Shown piece by piece: positions 1 through 11,330 of a DNA stretch of 64,000 bases. The position numbers and the translations under genes are program-made. Every line of letters starts with the position of its first letter. The stretch's first letter is position 1. The notes beneath the pieces were generated by a model that saw nothing but the letters and a program-made list of their open reading frames with translations, searched no databases and was not told the DNA's origin. This stretch comes from Protea cynaroides (lineage: Eukaryota; Streptophyta; Magnoliopsida; Proteales; Proteaceae). The stretch lies in the NCBI GenBank assembly GCA_028583415.1, contig CM053267.1:44442834-44506833 (forward strand). The letters are read 5' to 3'.

Positions 1-159
1 GATTGTAAATAAATTTTTATTTTTTTTTATTCTAAGATGCCTTATGAATCTGTGCAATTTCAGTTATATCACTTTTGTATATTTGAATTAATTGAAAATA
101 TTATGTCCATTCATATTGGAATAAAATTTCCACTGATGTTGGTGATATCACTCGTCATT

Positions 160-917
160 GGAGAAATTGCAGGGTAAGCAGGGGGATGAGCATTGAAGAT
201 TTTAAATTCATATTTGCTGGATGGAATATGCACACCGGATGTGGGGAAGAGCACTTGGTGTAACGTTTGCTCTTCCTCTTACATATTTTTGGATTACGTT
301 CTGACTTGGACTGAGACTTTCTGTTCTCTTTGCTCTTGGTGCTGGGCAGGGTCTAATTGGCTGGTGGATGGTGAAGAGTGGTTTAGAGGTAGGAAGCCTC
401 TTAATATTCTCCATATGTTTAATTATAACAAATTTTAATGAAATTCCCAAATTTTCTCTTCCATTGCAGGAACCTGCATCTGAGTATATTCAATCTGAGT
501 ATATTCAAGACATAGTAAGCCCTTATCGTCTTGCAGCTCATCTTACATCAGCATTTGTTATATATTCTGGGTGATACATGGATTCCAGATGATATTCTTA
601 ACTTGAAGCCACTCATCCGCAACTTCTTTGAGAACACATCAATGGTCCAGGAAACTTTTCCGTGCCAAATTACCAGTATTCCAGATTGATTGTGTGGTGT
701 TATTTCTTTGTTGGGCATTGTACAACACAATAAAGTTACTATCCATTAAGAGAGGCCAGATGCTGTTTTGAGACAATCCTGGCATGTGGCAACAGGAAAA
801 GTATCCACCTGATCATCAGGTCACCCCTAGCCATATAGTTGTGAAAAGGGTTCACCTTATGGCATTTGCAATGTGGTAGAAAAAAAGGGTTGGTTAGATT
901 TCTAACTGATGTAAATT

Positions 918-952
<35 letters not shown>

Positions 953-1594
953 TTAATATTCAGGTAAATAATGGGGAAAGAAATATAAATAAATAGGATT
1001 TGTTCCATATTTCTGTAATATATATTGAGTTCTTCAACTGGGAAATGGATTTTTCTGTCCTTTCATGATCTTCCGATACCAATTTAGAGAGCCCTACTAA
1101 GCGATAATTTCCAATACGATCTTGTTTTACAGCTTGATCACCATATACTTGCTACTGCAACCGTGCTATCAATTGGCAGTTTGTGCTGTGTGACGAAGAT
1201 AAAGCTGGGCATACATCCTGCAGTATGATCTTTAATTGGGAGCACCATGGGCATGGCAGCATTGCAGGTAATTGTATGCTCCTGTGATACTTTGTTTTGT
1301 ATCGGAAAATTTGTTTTCTTCATCCTGAAGAGGCCTTTGAATGGAATCACACACTACTATAGGAGTGAGTACCTTTCAAATGACAATACTGCAGTATTCT
1401 GATTATATTATTGATAATAAGAGGTCACTTTGGGGATTCCAACACTTCTCTCATATGTTACAGTTTCTCTTGGCAATGCACATCAAGCCGGAGCATTGAT
1501 TCTCCTAACACTAATGATCCTTCTAAATCATTCTGTGCGAAAGCCATCCATGATGCTTGCCAAATCTCTGACCTCCATTCCTATGACAGCCTAG
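160..1594 (+). pseudogene. COX15: COX15 (mitochondrial heme A synthase) pseudogene
   Basis: Broken copy of COX15, the inner mitochondrial membrane enzyme that converts heme O to heme A for cytochrome c oxidase. Recognisable stretches, in order: SIEDFKF then WMEYAHRMWGRALGVTFALP (to 388), a GT-AG intron, YRLAAHLTSAFVIYSG (470-570), DTWIPDDILNLKPLIRNFFE (571-650), an intron, LDHHILATATVLSIGS (1133-1266), an intron, and TLLSYV..SLGNAHQAGALI (1424-1594). Damage: a 2-base insertion near 213 shifts the frame; TGA stops fall after FWITF (about 300) and after HPAV (about 1227); a 15-bp unit coding SEYIQ is duplicated near 482-505; and about 60 codons between VIYSG and GDTW are missing. No start or upstream part is seen, so it may extend off the left edge. 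Introns are kept, so it arose by DNA duplication, not reverse transcription. Identity rests on remembered family sequence. Confidence 0.85.
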
Positions 1595-2579
1595 TACTAT
1601 TAGATCACAAATTTTTGTATAAATGAATAATGCATACATTAGTAGTCCTATTACTGTCTCAAATTACGTTTCGAGTAAGAACTGTAGCGCAACAGAGGGG
1701 AGGCCCGAAGACTTATATTGGCAAAAATAGAAATCTTACCATCAGAACAGTAATTCAATAATGTTGCAGATCATGGTAGTTGCCTAAGTTGGGAGTCATG
1801 GTTTTGGAGTTGACATCTTCTGCTGACCAAGGATCGCTGTACAGCTTTTGTTTTGGGCTTGAATTTGTTTCAACAAAAATAGCTGGAAGTTGAAGGAAAT
1901 AGAAGGAAGATGAGTTTTACGGTTGGGCCCATTATACTACGACTAAAAACTGTAAAAATAAACGTGGGAAAATTATTTACCTCGCTCTGTATTACTTCTG
2001 GGCACTATATTGAATCGGTCTAGAGCAAAGCAGCAGCTAGACAAGATGTAAAAATGCTACGGCCAGGTTGAATTCAATACAAGGGATTACTGGGCTTCCC
2101 ATTTTGCAGGAAACTGTCACCCAAGCTTCTTGGTAATTCAAGATGTTCTGTAGGAACAACCAGCAAATGGCCAAATGATGCCAGAGGATGGTCAGCCTTA
2201 CGGTTGTTGTTGGTCTTCGTTTATCATATACCAAGATATTGACAGGAGACAAGAAGAAATCTATATCTAACAAGGTTTAACTTATCTCCAGTTGAATATC
2301 ACAAGAACCAGAAAAGGTACTGTTGGAGAATGGCTAGCCATATTACTACTGGTTTCAGACAATCAATCAGGAAGGGATGCCGATATACAAATCATAAAAC
2401 CATATAAACCAAAACAGATGCATGGTACTTCTGCAGCAAGTCCAAACCAGAACCCCATCCTTCTTGGATATCGGATACAATGATCCCCTTTGTTGATGGG
2501 CAATTTCCACTGATAAACAGAGAAATAACAAACTAAGCTACATGAAGTGCTAGTTGCAAAAATTGGGAGGGTAATGCTA
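1595..2579. other. Intergenic, COX15 pseudogene to SmD1
   Basis: AT-rich DNA with no gene that I can support. It holds the downstream flank of the COX15 pseudogene and the 3' UTR/downstream region of SmD1, which is on the minus strand. Short open stretches here have no family resemblance. Confidence 0.6.
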
Positions 2580-5500
2580 CTAGCGACCCCTGCCACGTCC
2601 ACGGCCGCGGCCCCGACCCCTACCACGTCCCAAAGGTCTGCCTCCTGAGAAAGATTGAAAGGGTTAAAAGAAAGAACAAGAAGCAATAGCTTAGGAACCA
2701 ATAGACTAGCGAACCAAAGTAGAATGAACAAAACACGACACTGAAATAAGCATTACCAGCAGTCGGCTTTTTAGGTTTGACCCTAGGTGTCTCCTCCACC
2801 AATAAAGTCTCAAGGTTTAAACTGTCTGGAAGAATATAATATCTGATGTTGTTACCCCGCACGCTAAGGTGATCAAGCGTTACTGGATTCTTGCCCTTGA
2901 GTGTCAATTTTACAGTTTTCAAATGTGTATTCATGCTAATATCAACACCTGCAATAATGATGCAGTATAGTCACAGTGCATATTTCATAAAACTGCAGTT
3001 TCCAACCACCGTTTTCAGTAATCAGTTGCAACAAATCAGAAAATAAAAGCTTATTTACAGACCAGAGCATTTTTAACTTGGCAAGGGTCCAAACGATCAA
3101 CGGTGCAAAAAGTCAGTTGTACTTGAGGGTGTTATTAAACATCAATTAGAATAAATTAAAATACCTAAGACTCATCTTGGCATTTTCATAAACTATTTTT
3201 TTTTGGGTAAGTGCATTTTCATAAACTTGAAATGACCAATTCTGTGAGTCAAATAAATAAAGTGGATTATAGACTCATACTACGCAGAAATAAACGCAGT
3301 AGATCCCATTTAAAAAGTGACAGTTGTTTATGGACGATAATCCACAATCAAGTCCTGGCTTTTCAAATCATTTAAAAAAAAAAAAAAAAAGAAGTCCACT
3401 GGCTTAATCCTGTGAAAAAATTTGTGACAAAAATACTGACCGTTGGACTCTCGGGTATTGCCGCACCATATCTACTCTAACCAATAATTTGAAGGCCTCA
3501 GCACCTCCAATTGAAACCAATGGAACTTAACTCTCAATGCCTACGTCGTATCTTTTTTTTTCATAAGGTTTATAGTGTTTTAAATTCCAGGTTCATAAGG
3601 TTTATAGTGTTTTAAATTCCGGGTTCATAAGGTACATAGGGTTGATATATGTTGTATATTGGGTTTCATATATTCTAGGTATGTGCAGCTACCACCCACC
3701 AAAAAATTGTACGAAAAAAGACAAAGCCAAATAACCCAAAATGCCATGACAATACAGCTAGCTATAAACAAACTTCAAGGCAGCCTATCCTAAGCCACAC
3801 TTAGAAAGACAATACACATTTAAGTACCCATTACACCACACTAGCAAGTTGATCAGCAAGTCCAGGCTCCTGATAGTAGCTGTTGAAAGAAAATATCATA
3901 CCACTACTGCTCAAATGAGACTTTCCAAGAATGTCAACTGGCTGGAGAGCAGGAGAGGTCTGTCAACTGACCAACTGGTAGTACATGTTGATAGAAAATA
4001 TTATAGTTTTACTTTTCAAAAAAGGAAGAGTCTCTAAGGATGTCAAATGGATGAAGAATCCACTGAAAATACCCAAGTCAGTTCATCTTCCAACAAGAGA
4101 AATATTAATATAAAAAAGAGAGGAAGCCATTAAACCAAACCTTCCTTTAAAATTTGTTAGCAATAAACCATCACCTGGAAGACCCAAAAACATCAGATAT
4201 GCAGGTAGGAGTATTCTAATGAGACGGACAACTACACTCAGTTTATCAAGCTTTTGTTGCAGATACTGAATGCAAGGAGCAGTTTCCTGCAGTGAATGAA
4301 TCTAGAGTAAAAGCTGGAGTTCTTGAAGGTTTTGGAATAACACTAGAATGCAATGCATGAAGCAAAGAAGAAAACAGAAGCCCCAAAACTGTTCTAAGAC
4401 TATGAGAGAACCTTCCTTGGTTCCTCTGCAATATTAGAAACTAAGATCTTTCCTCTTAAGTCCAGCTAAAATGGTCTATTCAATTAACCATCCTAACTAA
4501 AAAGGAAGAACCTCCATAAGGGTTATCAATTTAATCAAAAGCAAACTAGATATGAGATAGTCCATTAAGCCCTCATTGCAACTCTACCAACTTTTTAAAT
4601 AATTCTCTTTGCAAAGATCCATCGACTTAACCACCCCCACCCCACCCCAAATTTTATTTAATAAATAATATAAGAAGGCATCGATTACACCAGAAAGGCA
4701 TAACTTGCCAGTTTGGTCACTGGATTTTCTACAAATCTAAAAAGTAGCAGGTCAAAGCAATCAAAACAATAAACTAACATGAAAGAACACAATAAACTAA
4801 CAATATATTTGCTTTATGTTTTTGAAGACTCCTCTTCTTATATATACACCAATACATAAATTTGGAGAAAAATGGGGGGGGGAGAAGGAAGATTTTGGAC
4901 TTGCATGACTCACAGTTTTCAAGTTGATTTAATACCTACCTAACTTTGTCTTTACTTACATTCTCTTCATAGAAATTATGACAAGCAAAAACATCCAACC
5001 ACACAGATCGATTTGTGGAATAATAAGTTGGGGGCTTGAAAGAATTCTTAAAGCCCAAACCTCACACTGCAACTGAAACCTCAAAAGATTCCTCAAGATC
5101 AATATCCCAACTTCTAAGTTTTATACCCAGAAGCAAATGGGAAACTTTTTTAGTTCCAAACATAAAAGCTTGCATTCTATCCACTGACTTAGTTCTCCAC
5201 TGCCAGTTAAATCATTGAACCATGCGATCAATCACTTAAGCCGTGGGTTGCACAATTTAACTATCATTACTTTTTGAATGGGATCTTCTGTTATTTCTGA
5301 AATTTTCTGCTATGGCCTAAAAGGGTGAACTCGAATTGTAAGTTTCAAGTCAACTGTGGGGAAACTTTCATTATTGACATTTATGAACCATGCAAAACTT
5401 GATAAGTGAAATGTTCTGCACAAGGGTTTAAGGATCAGCCAATCCTTGTCTGGATTGGGCGATAAGGATATGCCTTTTATTAGTAAAAAAAAAAAAAAAA

Positions 5501-7736
5501 AAAAAAGGATCTACCAATCCAGTTACTTTCGGCCATAGGAAGCCTAGATCAGCTGATCCCTGCCAATCCAATCCCTGGTCCTGCCCTTCAATCCTTGGTT
5601 CTGCAGACAGTGTCCTACCATGCCATCCTAGAGAATATTTTTCTATGGATAAGAGAGCAGATTTCAGGGCTGAGAGTACATAAGAATACAAATATATTTC
5701 TTCCATCTTGTTATATTCCCTGCTTACAAGTTATATTGGTATATTTTAATCTTTGTTCAAATAAAGTGGTTATCCACAGCCAAAAAATTTGAGAGAATGA
5801 AAGGAAAACATAATTATATTCTCACAGGTGGGAAAGATGTGAAAAAACAAAACTGCTACGTAAAAGAGTAACAGAACGACATGTTAAGGCAAGAGAACTG
5901 TTCAGTGTATAAACAGAGAAATAGTTTCTAATTGTATATGAATATGTACTTATGTATGTACATATCTATCTTCTGACCTAAACATACAGACCATTCATCA
6001 CAGAATAGCTCAAGCTAACCCACCAGAAAAAATGAACAGGATACCAGCTCCAATTTCAAGGTAAAATTCTTTGACGACATATTGTGGCAACTTAATTATT
6101 GACATTTTGTTAGAAATTTCTGTTTCTGAACAAACCCGAAGGACTGAAATTAAATATTTTAAATCTTACGATTCATTTCCAAGAGAACTCAAAATTGTAA
6201 CATGGTAGCAAAGTTAGCTAAGTGCTGCCTGGGTGCCATAGTTGGAAGGAAACTTGGAATATGGTGACGAAGCAACTGCTTTGCAATTCTCACTTATTCT
6301 AAATCATAAATTTTAGAAACCCACATCTCTCGCCTCTGACTTTTGTTTTTGCCCTAGTAAGTAAGGCATAGACTATCAATGCCAACACACACAAACATGG
6401 TAACAATAACCAACTTTAACTTAATCCATTCCAACAGGCCTTCACTAATCAAGTTGAATGACTTCAACTGGGTGAAACATTTAACTACTACGTGTTGTAA
6501 AGACAGTGGGTGTTAAGTGGACCTGGCAAACAGGGTAAGGTCATCTAGAAGATAAAGCTGTCTTAGGATGACATTTTTACACATTCACCCGAGTAAATAA
6601 TCTAAGCAATTGACCGATAAGTAATAAATGGAACTGTAACCATATGAGGTCACTCGAGAACATTAGAGTAGTATCCAGTAATGTGATTTCCTACAACGAA
6701 CTTCGTTTCCCGTCTATGCTTTTTAACCCATCTGAAGAACCCCATTTCAAATTATCAGAGCAGTTCCTAAATCATCGTAGACATAGTAAAGGAATAGTTC
6801 ACAGCTAAAAAGCTATCCCCACCCGAAAATTACTGTCCAAATCCATGAAATTAGGACAGACGCATGCAGCTCAGCTCTTTACCATACTCGATAGTGCACT
6901 ATGTACCTACATCAAATGGTTCACTTCCAAGTTCCAAGTCAGAAAAAATATGACTCAAAGTCATAAATAGGCTAATCTTGGTTCCGACAAATTACCCACC
7001 CAAATGAAGCGAGGGGAGGGGGAACTGATACGATCTTGGTTCTCATCCCTCAAAACCGACTTATCAGGAGAGGGTTGCCAAGAGTAAAAGCCCTGCGCAT
7101 GAGTGGGTCAATGAAAGCACCAAATGTTACAACTCAAGCACAAGGGAGAGTCCAACCCAATAGACTAGCCTATTAGGTAGACTAGCCTATTAGGTGGGAG
7201 AACCCAAGAATCAAGAACCATATTTTGGTGTTTGTGGAAACCGATGTGGGATCATAACAGGAACCCAATGGCACAGAAATCCAAATGACAACTCCTCTTC
7301 GGAGAGCTTGAAACGATGAAAGATGTTCTTCACCAATTTCCCCAACAACACTTCCTCAGATAAATTAAAGTAGAAGAACAAAAGGAGAAGCCAAAGGATT
7401 AGCAAAACCCTAACAGTACGGTACACCATATGAAAAATCAACAAAAGAAACATAATAATAGCCACAAAACTATGGAAAATTTATCGGAGATGAATCGCAA
7501 GCTTTGAAGAAAAAGTAAAAGAAAGAGAGGCTGGACAGGAACCTGTGATAGTGCCATGAACAACAGTTCCGTTCTTAAGCTCGATCGAGACAGTCTCGTT
7601 GTTCAGCTTCATAAGAAACCTTTTTATGATTTTCAGATCCACAACGAAAAGAACAACGAAACTATGTTAGATTACTTCACACGAGAACAATAAATGTGAA
7701 TCGAAAGGGATTAGAAACTCACCTGACGAGCTTCAT
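2580..7736 (-). CDS. SMD1: Small nuclear ribonucleoprotein Sm D1
   Basis: Core Sm protein that helps form the seven-membered Sm ring on U1, U2, U4 and U5 snRNAs in the nucleus. Minus-strand exons: 7736-7723 (MKLVR), 7619-7543, 2948-2757 and 2644-2580, all GT-AG with continuous frame, about 115 aa, the usual plant length. The Sm1 motif covers RFLMKLNNETVSIELKNGTV and G-TITGVD; Sm2 includes LDHLSVRGNNIRYYILPD. The tail is a run of Gly-Arg dipeptides (GRGRGRGR...), in this family the substrate for symmetric arginine dimethylation. The start is the ATG giving the conserved MKLVRFLMKL. Odd point: intron 2 is about 4.6 kb, holding over 90% of the gene span. No stops or frameshifts seen, so it is probably functional. 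Confidence 0.95.
3561..3640. repeat. 32-bp tandem repeat in SmD1 intron 2
   Basis: A 32-bp unit beginning TCATAAGGTTTATAGTG occurs twice in full at 3561 and 3593, with a partial third copy from 3625. It is a small minisatellite inside the long second intron of SmD1. Confidence 0.8.
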
Positions 7737-8518
7737 CTTTGGAGACTGAAGAGGGAGGGAAACTTAGGGCTTGAAGAAAGCCAGTAAGAACTAAAGGAGC
7801 GGGCGGGAGTCGCACCCTTCTTTCAAGACCCCACGAAACGAGCCGAACAAACAGAAATAAAAATAAGCTGCCGGTTTTGCCATTGGTTTCTCATCATCCA
7901 TCTGGACCATGCAGTTGGTGGGCCCAAAGCTCAGACACAAACAATGGACGATGAAAAAAGGAGGGCCATCGTGGTCAAAGAGTCAAATAAACCCTAACAT
8001 GTAATTACCCCCCTCATCCAGTTGTCCAGTCAAACATTGAACGACTGAAATACACAGACACACATCCTAATGTAAGTTCAGACGTCCGATGTTTGACTGG
8101 AAGGCTAGACGGATGGAGAAGATTTTTATGTGGGTTCACATGCATATGGTGGTGACTCTTGAGTATTCCAATCAATGGTAGGGAACTAGATGTCTTGTAT
8201 TCATGGTCATATTCCAAAGGGTCGTTAAAGGCCCGAATAATCTATAGGCCTACTCTCTGTATTACTTTTATAATGCACATTTCAATAAATACACCTGTGT
8301 AGGGTTAGCTATAAATACATAACGAATCCCAATGGAACCATATAAAAATCTTTGCATCATGTGATTATCTCTTTTTGTTTCGTTTTATTTTCCTACATCG
8401 CAGGGGTCTATTTCTACATCAATATCCCCTCATTCTTCGAAGATGAAGGACTCAGTAGCATACACGTGGTCTCCATGAGTCATCAATCCTTGGTAAAAAT
8501 AGTACCCAACGGAGATAA
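7737..8518. other. Upstream region of SmD1
   Basis: Promoter-side DNA of the minus-strand SmD1 gene, then unassigned AT-rich sequence. AAACCCTAA at 7989-7997, about 250 bp upstream of the ATG, matches the plant telo-box often found near translation and RNA-processing genes. No TATA assignment is made. 8220-8420 has an LTR-like feel (TATAAATACAT near 8310) but no matching partner was found. Confidence 0.4.
7989..7997. promoter_or_regulatory. Candidate telo-box AAACCCTAA
   Basis: Exact AAACCCTAA about 250 bp upstream of the SmD1 start. Telo-boxes are a known promoter element of growth-linked housekeeping genes in plants. Function here is inferred from position only, and nine bases can occur by chance. 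Confidence 0.35.
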
Positions 8519-8776
8519 ATAATGCTTTATCAACAAAATCGAAAACAGAATGGTCGTAGAACCAATAAAAAGGGGAAGATGGAAGAAGGAACAAGAAGAA
8601 TGTCCGATGAAGGTTCGCAGATACATTCGAAAGAGACCCGCACCAAAATAATGCTCTATCAACAAAATCGAAAACAGAATGGCCGTAGAACCAATAAAAA
8701 GGGGAAGATGGAAGAAGGAACAAGAAGAATGTCCGATGAAGGTTCGCAGATACATTCGAAAGAGACCCGCACCATA
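8519..8776. repeat. Tandem duplication, 129-bp unit
   Basis: Two head-to-tail copies starting ATAATGCT at 8519 and 8648, differing at very few positions, so the duplication is recent. Because 129 is a multiple of three, both strands show open frames with an internally repeated 43-residue block. These frames have no family resemblance and are judged non-coding. Confidence 0.9.
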
Positions 8777-9069
8777 ATTGCACAGACCATCACCAACTAG
8801 AACCAATATTACCACAATAGACGGACGACAACTGTTTACGCAACACTGACAAAAATAGCGATGGGAGGCCCACTTCATGATGATGGTTCTTGGAAGCTCT
8901 CTATTGATCTCCATTCCTTTAGTCCTTGTGGCTGCCACGGTGGGTTTCACTGTTACAGTTACCATGGATTTGATTGAATTCTAAAGTTTTTTTTTTTTTT
9001 TTTCAAAAATAGATATTGGATTTGATTGGATTCTAAATATTATTTTTGTTTTAGATAAATAGATATTTT

Positions 9070-10590
9070 ATAAAAAAATTTCATCTAATCCCTAAAAACT
9101 ATGTCAAATTCGATCTAATCCCCAACAATTTCAAAAGTCTCATCTACTATCCAAAAAGTTTTCAAATGTCTCATCTATCACCTAAAAATTTTCCACCGTT
9201 AGTACAAGAGACCCCATCCGTTAGTAGAGTTCCATTAGTCGATGACGTAAGCACTATTTGAAAAATCTTGGAACGATAATACCCTTATTCTCAAATAGAA
9301 AAACCATTTTACCCCTATTGAACCATCATCCACAACCCTCATTCTCCCCAATCTTGCAACCATTCAGACTCTCCGCCAAGCTTACGTCTTTAACGCCTCC
9401 TCCACCGTCGTCGCTGATCCTCATCCTCCTCCACCTCCACAAATCTGGTTTCATCGCTCTTATTTTGCTTCTAGTCTTTTCTATATCTTCTAAAGAACAT
9501 TGCACTCTCTCTTTCTCTTCTCGCAGCTTCTCCTTTCTAATAATTGATTTGTGAATTTTCGCATTCGTTGCTTCCATTCTCTGCTATGTTGTTTTCTTGT
9601 ACAATGCCAAGGTCGTCTCTTAACAGCCAAATATAGGTATTTTCCTTTCAAATTTCTGTTTCATTTAGGATGAAATTGAAGAGAAGGTTGTTACTTTTCC
9701 TTTCAGGGGTTTATTTATTTATGTTTTCTTCATGTAGGTTGTTTAGGGGTTCCCCCTCACCGTTCTCCTCTTTGAATTCCCCTGTTGCCGTATAGTCTCT
9801 AGTCAGGTGGATTTAGGGGTTTTTAGAGCAAGGAGCTGGATAGGGGATCAGAATCCGTCTGGGACCAGCTTTGTTTTTTACGTTTTTTTTATTTTGCCAT
9901 TTTAGGATCGCCCTCTACAACCCTTGTCGATTCCGTTGCTGATAAGGATTGGCTTCGGATTGGCCAGTCTGATCCTCAAATCACTAATCTCATCCAACCA
10001 ATTCTCCGTCGATGCAACCACTACAATCGAACCCATGAAGATCTCTTCTCCGCCGGAGAAGCCACTCTTCTTCGAACCCTTGTTCTCCACCGCTGCGACC
10101 TTCGAACAACCAAGCCCTTGAAGCCCTCTTCTCCGGCACTGCAACCTTGAAGGAAGGCACCTCTCTCGATGCCAAAATTACCGCTGCCAGTTCTTTGCTA
10201 AACCTCACCACAGATCAAGAAAGGGTTCGTATCAGCTCCGGTAAGCTTGGGATTCCGTTGATTGTGTAGGTCCTCTTTGTGGGAGAATAAAAAAATAGGT
10301 CTATTTTTGCTTGAGAATGTCTTATCAAAAAGTTAAAAAAATAATTTGGATTGTGAAAGTGGTAAAATGTCAAATTAGTAATTTTATCTCAATTTAATGT
10401 TTTTTAATTTCAAATACAAAGGGTAGAAATGTCTTATCATATTTTCAGTCAAGTCCGTCAGTTAATTGGGGCTGGTTGAAGTTTATGCAAACTATTTGAG
10501 TGATAGATAAAATTTTTAAAATTATTAGGGGTTAGATCGAATTTAACATAATTGTTGGGGATCAGATGAAAATTTTTCATATTTTATTGA
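9070..10590. mobile_element. Long-TIR DNA element (MULE-like) with candidate captured gene fragments
   Basis: The ends are inverted copies of each other over roughly 70-100 bp. The left arm carries TTTCATCTAATCCCTAA and AAATTCGATCTAATCCC; the complement of the right arm carries TTTTCATCTGATCCCC and AAATTCGATCTAACCCC. Long imperfect inverted ends fit Mutator-like elements. The interior (about 9340-9560 and 9900-10270) is richer in GC and keeps coding-like stretches such as DKDWLRIGQSDPQITNLI and DAKITAASSLLNLT, split by a frame change, which suggests host gene pieces carried by the element. The second stretch looks vaguely armadillo-repeat-like, but I cannot name the donor. No transposase and no certain target duplication were found; end coordinates are approximate. 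Confidence 0.6.
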
Positions 10591-11330
10591 TTTAAAATCG
10601 ACACTACCAAATTGAACCGTCGCTGCGAGAGATCCAAACAGAGCAGCCATCAGTCGGATGACGTGGATCACGTGGCAATCCAAGTCATCACGGAATAAAG
10701 AAAAGCGTTCTTCCCAAATCCCCGTGTCAGCCATGCCCCAATAAAAATTTTTAAACGCGGATCAAGGGTCTACGGGAGTACGGCCTAAGGCTTCTTCGTT
10801 AAGCTGTTCACAAATTGGTTCTAAGAAGAGAACAGCCAGGGATGAACAATCAATGATAAGCATGGATCTTTGAGCTTCCCTCCATTTTCTCTCTCCATCT
10901 GTTTCCTCTCTGATGAGGATAAAACGCGGTTATCAATGCGGCTTCCTGTAATACATACCCCCCTCTCGTTCTGCGTTTGAAAAGAGCATCACATTTTTTG
11001 ACTTCAAAAAAGGTGTTCTCATCCTCTCGGCATTTTAACTTAGTTTCTTTAGTTAGAAGTTGTTGGGGAATTCGATCGGTACGGCGGACAGAACGAAACC
11101 CGCTGAGACTCCAGGTTTTGGGAATGAGCGGTTTTGCAATTGCAGATTCCTGATGGAGTTTATCCGGGTGAGTTATTTTTACTGAGGAACGTGCTGTGTC
11201 TTTTCCTGCGTTTCTTGGCCGTTGGCAATGAGTGGTTTCCAGTGAAAGCATAGCGGAGGGTTACTGTTTAGCAAACCCAGAATCGCGGAAGTGGTTTTCT
11301 GGTTTTGTTTTCCACTGCAGCAAGAAAAAG
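10591..11330 (+). other. Upstream region and candidate 5' UTR of the GAUT gene
   Basis: No separate gene. It lies upstream of the galacturonosyltransferase start. TTTTCCACTGCAG just before the ATG looks like a splice acceptor, so the 5' UTR may hold an intron. The reading frame is open upstream to 11232, but that segment has no counterpart in the family, so it is treated as untranslated. Confidence 0.45.

Noticed and set aside
8430..8965. Overlapping open frames of 117 and 160 codons on the minus strand, 92 on the plus strand
   Set aside because: Produced by the 129-bp in-frame duplication; no family resemblance, no splice or start context.
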